NCBI GenBank assembly: GCA_024169445.1
Contig: JALKFA010000001.1
Coordinates: 1,984,001 to 2,048,000 of the forward strand
Length of the DNA stretch: 64,000 bases
Source of the DNA: Buttiauxella agrestis ATCC 33320
GTDB taxonomy: Bacteria; Pseudomonadota; Gammaproteobacteria; Enterobacterales; Enterobacteriaceae
Reading direction: 5' to 3'
Positions 57,530-64,000 of the stretch are shown here, piece by piece (position 1 is the stretch's first letter; each line of letters starts with the position of its first letter). Below the pieces are notes generated by a model, which ran no database searches, was not told where the DNA came from, and saw nothing but the letters and a program-made list of their open reading frames with translations. Position numbers and translations under genes: made by a program.

Positions 57530-59398
57530 ATGTCGCAAATTGCCTCACTCATTCTCACTAACGGTCAGTTTCACACTCTCGACAGCGAAACGCCGCTCGC
57601 CGAAGCCGTGGCGATCAAAGACGGTAAAATTGTTGCCGTGGGCAGCGAATCCTGGGTGCTGAATTTTGCCAATGAAGAAACGCAGCGTGTTGATCTCAAA
57701 GGTTATACGGTGATTCCAGGCCTGAACGACTCACATCTGCATTTGATTCGTGGCGGCTTGAACTACAACCTGGAGCTGCGTTGGGAAGGTGTGCCTTCTC
57801 TGGCCGATGCATTGCGTATGCTCAAAGAGCAGGCATTACGCACGCCGTCGCCACAATGGGTGCGCGTGGTCGGGGGTTGGACGGAATTTCAGTTTGCCGA
57901 GCGCCGTATGCCAACGCTTGAAGAACTCAACGAGGCGGCACCGGATACGCCGGTTTTTGTGTTGCATCTCTACGATCGCGCATTGTTAAACCAGGCGGCA
58001 CTAAAAGCGGTGGGTTACACCAAAGACACGCCCAATCCAGCGGGTGGCGAGATTATGCGTGACCGCAACGGTAATCCAACGGGCATGCTTATCGCCAAAC
58101 CGAATGCCATGATTCTGTACTCGACGCTGGCGAAAGGGCCGAAATTACCGCTCGATTTACAGGTCAATTCGACGCGCCAGTTTATGCGTGAGCTTAACCG
58201 ATTAGGGATTACCAGCGCGATTGATGCCGGTGGTGGGTTCCAGAATTACCCGGAGGATTATCAGATAATCGACCAGCTTCATGCGCAAAAACAAATGACG
58301 GTGCGTATCGCCTACAACCTGTTTACCCAGCGTCCGCAGCATGAGCTGGAAGATTTTGAAAAATGGACCGATATGCTGAAACCGGGGCAGGGCACTGATT
58401 TCTATCGTGCAAATGGTGCCGGGGAAATGTTGGTCTTTTCAGCCGCCGACTTTGAGGATTTCTTGCAGCCGCGTCCGGATTTACCAGACGGTATGGAGCA
58501 AGAGCTGGAACGTGTGGTGCGCCATTTAGTGGAACATCGTTGGCCATTCCGTCTTCATGCGACTTATAACGAATCCATCAGCCGTATGCTGGAGGTGTTT
58601 GAGAAGGTGAATCGTGAGATTCCGTTTAACGGCCTGCACTGGCTTTTTGACCACGCCGAAACCATCAGTGAAAAGAATATTGAGCGCGTTAAGGCGTTGG
58701 GAGGCGGTATCGCGGTCCAGCATCGCATGGCTTTTCAGGGCGAATATTACGCGGCACGTTATGGTGCCGAAGCTGTTAAACAGACGCCGCCTATCGCGAA
58801 AATGCTCGCCGCTGAATTACCAGTTGGGCTGGGGACGGATGCGACGCGTGTCGCCAGTTATAATCCGTGGACGGCGCTTTACTGGCTGGTGTCGGGGCGC
58901 ACGGTAGGCGGGATGCAAATGTATGACGACAATGACCGGCTTTCGCGTGATGTGGCGCTTGAGCTATGGACGGCTGGCAGCGCGTGGTTTTCCAGTGAAC
59001 AGGGTAAAAAAGGGCGTATTAAAGCCGGGCAACTTGCCGATTTAGTCGTGCTTTCAAAAGATTTCTTTAAGGTGCCAGAAGAGGAAATCAAAGGCATTGA
59101 ATCGCTGTTAACGCTGGTGGATGGCAAAGTGGTTTATGCAGCAGGTGCCTTTACCGCGCTTGCTCCACCACCGATTCCAGTGCTACCCGAATGGTCGCCT
59201 GTGGTGAACGTTCCTGGGCATTACCGTTCGGCACCGCCAGAGGCTGGGAAAGTGGGGATGATGGCGCAAGTTCACCAATGCTGCGGAAGCTGTAATGTGC
59301 ATGGTCATCAACATGATACGGCGCGTAAATCAGCGATACCTGTTGCTGATGAAGGCGCATTCTGGGGCGTGATGGGCTGTTCTTGTTTTGCTTTCTAG
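57530..59398 (+). CDS. Metal-dependent amidohydrolase (YtcJ-type) with Cys/His-rich tail
   Basis: 622 residues. Amidohydrolase family 3 layout: beta-sandwich start (SLILTNGQFHTLDSETPLAE), metal ligands HLH (H69, H71) in GLNDSHLHLIRGG, barrel histidines in FRLHATYNES and WLFDHAETIS, and the late Asp in GLGTDATRVASYNPW. After ~570 it has an extra tail with C584, C585, C588, H591, H593, H595 and a terminal GCSCFAF (C617, C619), not needed for the fold and suggestive of a metal-binding or redox segment. No signal peptide. Closed by a terminator shared with tsaA. Confidence 0.85.
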   Translation: MSQIASLILTNGQFHTLDSETPLAEAVAIKDGKIVAVGSESWVLNFANEETQRVDLKGYTVIPGLNDSHLHLIRGGLNYNLELRWEGVPSLADALRMLKEQALRTPSPQWVRVVGGWTEFQFAERRMPTLEELNEAAPDTPVFVLHLYDRALLNQAALKAVGYTKDTPNPAGGEIMRDRNGNPTGMLIAKPNAMILYSTLAKGPKLPLDLQVNSTRQFMRELNRLGITSAIDAGGGFQNYPEDYQIIDQLHAQKQMTVRIAYNLFTQRPQHELEDFEKWTDMLKPGQGTDFYRANGAGEMLVFSAADFEDFLQPRPDLPDGMEQELERVVRHLVEHRWPFRLHATYNESISRMLEVFEKVNREIPFNGLHWLFDHAETISEKNIERVKALGGGIAVQHRMAFQGEYYAARYGAEAVKQTPPIAKMLAAELPVGLGTDATRVASYNPWTALYWLVSGRTVGGMQMYDDNDRLSRDVALELWTAGSAWFSSEQGKKGRIKAGQLADLVVLSKDFFKVPEEEIKGIESLLTLVDGKVVYAAGAFTALAPPPIPVLPEWSPVVNVPGHYRSAPPEAGKVGMMAQVHQCCGSCNVHGHQHDTARKSAIPVADEGAFWGVMGCSCFAF

Positions 59399-59406
59399 AA
59401 ACTAAA

Positions 59407-59428
59407 AAAGGCCGCTTGCGCGGCCTTT
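59407..59428. terminator. Bidirectional terminator between the amidohydrolase gene and tsaA
   Basis: AAAGGCCGC (59407-59415), loop TTGC, GCGGCCTTT (59420-59428) with A- and T-rich flanks. Confidence 0.92.
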
Positions 59429-59449
59429 CTCGTCAAAAACGTTTAGCAA

Positions 59450-60052
59450 TTACAGGCTAGAAACGTTTTCGCTCAGGTATTTAGCAACGCCGTCTGGAGA
59501 CGCGTTCATGCCTTCTTTACCTTTTTCCCACTGAGCTGGGCACACTTCGCCGTGCTCTTCGTGGAATTGCAGCGCATCAACCATACGCAGCATTTCATCA
59601 ACGTTACGGCCCAGCGGCAGGTCGTTAACAACCTGGTGACGCACGATACCGGCTTTGTCGATCAGGAAAGAACCGCGCAGAGCAACGCCTGCGTCTGGAT
59701 GTTCGATGCCATAAGCTTTCTGAATTTCACGCTTAATGTCAGCAACCATCGCATATTTCACTTCACCGATGCCGCCTTTATCAACAGGGGTTTTACGCCA
59801 TGCGTTGTGAACGAACTCGGAGTCAAAAGATACACCAACGACTTCTACGCCACGTTTCTGGAATTCTTCGTAACGTTTGTCGAACGCAATCAGTTCAGAC
59901 GGGCATACGAAAGTGAAGTCCATTGGCCAGAAGAACACAACGGTGGTTTTACCATTGGTGTGTGCTTTGAAGTTGAAGTTTTCAACGATTTCGCCACTGC
60001 CGAGTACGGCTGCAGCTGTAAAGTCAGGGGCTGGACGAGTAACCAGGACCAT
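59450..60052 (-). CDS. tsaA: 2-Cys peroxiredoxin, TsaA/AhpC family
   Basis: 200 residues, cytoplasmic thiol peroxidase. Peroxidatic C50 in DFTFVCPSE, resolving C171 in GEVCPAQW, the typical 2-Cys pair. Salmonella has a gene of this type (tsaA) at the same place between malZ and acpH; K-12 does not. The electron donor is not encoded nearby. No OxyR site was recognised upstream. Confidence 0.9.
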   Translation of the reverse strand: MVLVTRPAPDFTAAAVLGSGEIVENFNFKAHTNGKTTVVFFWPMDFTFVCPSELIAFDKRYEEFQKRGVEVVGVSFDSEFVHNAWRKTPVDKGGIGEVKYAMVADIKREIQKAYGIEHPDAGVALRGSFLIDKAGIVRHQVVNDLPLGRNVDEMLRMVDALQFHEEHGEVCPAQWEKGKEGMNASPDGVAKYLSENVSSL

Positions 60053-60253
60053 ATGTACTCCTGTTAATTTTGTTAAAGTGAGTGTTAACGCAACGGGGGG
60101 GAGTATAGGGGCGGCAATCCCTCTAACTCAAGCATACTGTGCCGATTAATCAGATAGGATTTACCTATCAAAAAATGAATATTCGCACAGCAGCGATCCA
60201 AAGTAGCCCTTTTTTATAAAAGGGCAAGAAGTAAATAACCACGCTGAGATCGG

Positions 60254-60835
60254 TTACAAACTTTTTTGTTCTGCCATTACCATCATGCGTGGGTAGAACT
60301 GCCAGAACAATTCTTCAAGCGCAGCGTAATGGGTATCAAGATCTTGCCAGGAAGCTCGCAAAGCATCGAGTTTTGGTCTACGCGTAGCCATCCCATTGAG
60401 AACATTAGCAATAAATGCCATATCGCTATAACGCTCGAGCCAGCGCTCGTCCCACAGATAGTGATTAAGATTGATAAAGCGTTCTGGGGTATCGATTAAA
60501 AAGGGTTCGATATTGGCACGCGCGTAAGCGACAAATTCTGGCAGCGGCGTGTTTGGGCAGAGTGTCTGCCAGTGGCGTGAAACGAAATGGTCCCACATCA
60601 CATCTAATGTTATCGGGGCGACACGGCGAGTTTCAGGGCGGAACCATTGTCGCGCAATCGCCACCTCCGGCAAGCTATCGGTCAGCACATCGACGCGACG
60701 ATGCATATGGATACCCGCCACGACGTCACCCGGATAGCTTTCATTCGGGTTGCCACGGACAAAATCGGCAAGCAAATTCCCCAGAAGTGAGCTGTCAGCA
60801 AGGCTTGCAAGATGTAAATGGGCGAGAAAATTCAT
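60254..60835 (-). CDS. acpH: Acyl carrier protein phosphodiesterase
   Basis: 193 residues as in E. coli; hydrolyses the 4'-phosphopantetheine from ACP. HD-like domain with [54 protein letters not shown]. Divergent from queA. Confidence 0.95.
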   Translation of the reverse strand: MNFLAHLHLASLADSSLLGNLLADFVRGNPNESYPGDVVAGIHMHRRVDVLTDSLPEVAIARQWFRPETRRVAPITLDVMWDHFVSRHWQTLCPNTPLPEFVAYARANIEPFLIDTPERFINLNHYLWDERWLERYSDMAFIANVLNGMATRRPKLDALRASWQDLDTHYAALEELFWQFYPRMMVMAEQKSL

Positions 60836-60942
60836 AGTAACCTTAATTGTCGATTCAGCATTAACGGGCGTCCTTTTCCTTGCAGGGAGTGTCCCCTGGC
60901 ACTAGACTGTAGCGCCACTTTTTAAGTCTTGAGCTCTAAACC

Positions 60943-62013
60943 ATGCGTGTTGCCGATTTTTCCTTTGAATTACCTGAATCCTTGATTGCCCACTATCCAC
61001 AAGCACAGCGCAGTGGGTGCCGTTTGCTGTCTCTGGAAGGGCCCTCGGGTAATTTAACGCATGGCACTTTCACCGATTTGCTCGATAAGCTCAACCCCGG
61101 AGATCTGCTGGTCTTTAACAATACCCGCGTGATCCCGGCGCGCCTTTTTGGCCGTAAAGCCAGCGGCGGCAAGATTGAAGTGCTGGTCGAACGTATGCTT
61201 GACGACAAACGTATCCTCGCGCATATCCGTGCTTCTAAAGCCCCTAAACCGGGTGCTGAATTGTTGCTGGGCGATGATGAAAGCGTACATGCCACGATGG
61301 TTGCGCGCCACGATGCGTTGTTTGAAGTGCAGTTTGAAGACGAGCGCAGTGTCCTTGATATTCTCAACAGCATCGGCCATATGCCGCTGCCGCCGTACAT
61401 CGACCGCCCGGATGAAGACTCTGACCGCGAGCTGTATCAAACCGTTTATAGCCAGAAACCTGGTGCGGTTGCCGCGCCTACTGCCGGCTTGCACTTTGAC
61501 GAGCCATTGCTTGAAGCGTTGCGCAATAAAGGCATTGAGCAGGCGTTTGTGACGTTGCACGTAGGAGCCGGAACATTCCAGCCTGTGCGCGTGGATAGCA
61601 TCGAAGACCACATCATGCACTCCGAATATGCGGAAGTGCCACAGGACGTGGTTGACGCGGTGCTAGCATGCAAAGCGCGTGGTAATCGCGTTATCGCAGT
61701 AGGAACCACTTCAGTTCGCTCATTGGAAAGTGCGGCGCAGGCCGCAAAAAACGACCTGATCGAACCGTTCTTCGGTGATACCCAAATCTTCATCTATCCA
61801 GGATATCAATACAAAGTGATTGATGCACTGGTGACCAACTTCCACCTGCCGGAATCGACTCTGATCATGCTGGTTTCCGCGTTTGCTGGTTATAAAAACA
61901 CCATGAACGCCTATAAAGCCGCTGTTAACTCCGAATATCGATTTTTTAGTTACGGGGATGCCATGTACATCACGTACAATCCGCAGGCGATAAATGAGCG
62001 CCCTGGCGCCTAA
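60943..62013 (+). CDS. queA: S-adenosylmethionine:tRNA ribosyltransferase-isomerase
   Basis: 356 residues; adds the cyclopentanediol-forming ribosyl group to preQ1 in tRNA, giving epoxyqueuosine. Starts [19 protein letters not shown]; conserved [41 protein letters not shown] and [18 protein letters not shown]. Head of the queA-tgt-yajC-secDF cluster. Confidence 0.97.
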   Translation: MRVADFSFELPESLIAHYPQAQRSGCRLLSLEGPSGNLTHGTFTDLLDKLNPGDLLVFNNTRVIPARLFGRKASGGKIEVLVERMLDDKRILAHIRASKAPKPGAELLLGDDESVHATMVARHDALFEVQFEDERSVLDILNSIGHMPLPPYIDRPDEDSDRELYQTVYSQKPGAVAAPTAGLHFDEPLLEALRNKGIEQAFVTLHVGAGTFQPVRVDSIEDHIMHSEYAEVPQDVVDAVLACKARGNRVIAVGTTSVRSLESAAQAAKNDLIEPFFGDTQIFIYPGYQYKVIDALVTNFHLPESTLIMLVSAFAGYKNTMNAYKAAVNSEYRFFSYGDAMYITYNPQAINERPGA

Positions 62014-62060
62014 TCAGTCAATTCTACGTCGCCGGTCAATCCGACGACGTTTTGTCTTAA

Positions 62061-63221
<1,161 letters not shown>

Positions 63222-63242
63222 TTTAATAATGAGGGATTTTGA

Positions 63243-63575
63243 ATGAGCTTTATCATTTCTGATGCGGTTGCTGCAACAGGTGCTCCGGCGCAAGGTAGCC
63301 CGTACTCTTTGATTCTTATGCTGGTGGTATTTGGTCTGATCTTCTATTTCATGATCCTGCGCCCACAGCAAAAACGTACCAAAGAGCATAAAAAGTTGAT
63401 GGACTCTATCTCTAAAGGGGATGAAGTGCTGACTACTGGTGGTCTGGTTGGTCGCGTAGTGAAAGTAGCTGAAACTGGCTATATCTCAATCGCGCTAAAC
63501 GACACCACTGAAGTGGTTATCAAGCGTGATTTCGTAGCTGCCGTTCTGCCGAAAGGCACTATGAAGGCGCTGTAA
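63243..63575 (+). CDS. yajC: Sec translocon accessory subunit YajC
   Basis: 110 residues, one membrane helix (~20-42; LILMLVVFGLIFYFMILRPQ) with a cytoplasmic domain (KGDEVLTTGGLVGRVVKV). Associates with SecDF-YidC. 21 nt after tgt and 27 nt before secD. Confidence 0.97.
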   Translation: MSFIISDAVAATGAPAQGSPYSLILMLVVFGLIFYFMILRPQQKRTKEHKKLMDSISKGDEVLTTGGLVGRVVKVAETGYISIALNDTTEVVIKRDFVAAVLPKGTMKAL

Positions 63576-63602
63576 TTTTCGTTTTTCCCTAAGGGAACTA
63601 CC

Positions 63603-64000
63603 GTGCTAAACCGCTATCCTTTGTGGAAGTACATCATGCTGATCGTCGTCTTTATCGTCGGTCTGCTATACGCACTTCCCAACCTATATGGTGAGGATCC
63701 GGCAGTTCAGATCACTGGCGCGCGCGGCGTCGCCGCCAGTGAACAAACGCTGATCCAGGTCCAGAACACCTTAAAAGCAGATAAAATCACCGCTAAGTCT
63801 GTGGCGCTATCCGAGGGTGCAATTCTTGCACGCTTTGACACCACTGATACGCAGCTGCGCGCTCGTGAAGCGCTGATGGGCGTATTAGGCGACAAATATG
63901 TCGTCGCACTTAACCTTGCTCCGGCTACTCCTCGCTGGTTATCCGCTATTTCCGCAGAACCAATGAAACTGGGTCTTGATCTGCGTGGTGGCGTGCACTT
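63603..64000 (+). CDS. secD: Protein translocase subunit SecD (N-terminal part, cut by window edge)
   Basis: First 132 residues from a GTG start (MLNRYPLWKYIMLIVVFIVG after initiation). First membrane helix ~9-28, then the start of the periplasmic domain, reaching the conserved GLDLRGGVHF at the edge. SecDF uses the proton gradient to pull proteins through SecYEG. Confidence 0.97.
   Translation, partial: MLNRYPLWKYIMLIVVFIVGLLYALPNLYGEDPAVQITGARGVAASEQTLIQVQNTLKADKITAKSVALSEGAILARFDTTDTQLRAREALMGVLGDKYVVALNLAPATPRWLSAISAEPMKLGLDLRGGVH

Overview
The window is a chromosomal segment of an Enterobacteriaceae bacterium. Gene order follows the Escherichia coli K-12 map in two blocks: fadE-gmhA-yafJ-yafK ... 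dinB-pepD-gpt-frsA-crl-phoE-proBA (about 5-6 min), then directly ehaC-iprA-ampH-sbmA-yaiW-yaiY-yaiZ-ddlA-iraP-psiF-dgcC-proC-yaiI-aroL-yaiA-aroM-ppnP-rdgC-mak-sbcCD-phoBR-brnQ-proY-malZ-acpH-queA-tgt-yajC-secD (about 8.4-9.3 min). The long K-12 interval between proA and the yaiT/ehaC region (thrW, CP4-6, lac, prp and others in K-12) is absent. A complete Na+-NQR operon between yafK and dinB, and a TsaA-type peroxiredoxin next to acpH, exclude E. coli K-12 and point to another genus of the family (Klebsiella, Kluyvera, Buttiauxella or a relative). The sequence does not let me name the species. Apart from the two genes cut by the window edges, every gene appears intact. I see no tRNA, rRNA, insertion sequence, prophage or CRISPR array.

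Layout. 1-3.1 kb: fadE (partial, with a FadR operator), the heptose gene gmhA, yafJ and yafK. 3.5-9.7 kb: nqrABCDEF plus the maturation factor nqrM, ended by a terminator; no apbE is present. 9.7-14.9 kb: LexA-controlled dinB, pepD, gpt, frsA, crl. 14.9-18.7 kb: a PhoE-locus porin with a Pho box, then proBA. 18.7-24 kb: an AT-rich gap, an EhaC-type autotransporter adhesin, iprA and ampH. 24-32 kb: an envelope and drug-defence accessory stretch (small secreted protein, lpxP-like acyltransferase, cysteine hydrolase, sbmA, a marR-emrA-emrB-like efflux operon with a striking palindrome, yaiW). 32-43.8 kb: core genes with an extra MdtG-like transporter and without phoA or araJ. 43.9-54 kb: sbcCD, the Pho regulators, brnQ, proY and a YicS-like secreted protein. 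54-60 kb: malZ with probable MalT boxes, then an accessory three-gene cassette (YcaC-like hydrolase, membrane-anchored ABM-domain protein, metal-dependent amidohydrolase with a Cys/His-rich tail) and tsaA. 60-64 kb: acpH, queA, tgt, yajC and the start of secD.

Themes. Phosphate: phoB carries tandem Pho boxes and the PhoE-locus porin carries one, but the porin lacks the lysine that makes E. coli PhoE anion-selective, and phoA is missing beside psiF. Regulatory DNA is readable at several points: FadR (fadE), LexA (dinB), TrpR (aroL), probable MalT (malZ) and a 17-bp perfect inverted repeat at marR. Two dispersed repeat families occupy intergenic gaps: REP/BIME elements with GTAG heads, and hairpins built on CCCTC/GAGGG. 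The best candidate for an undescribed system is the three-gene cassette at 56267-59398.
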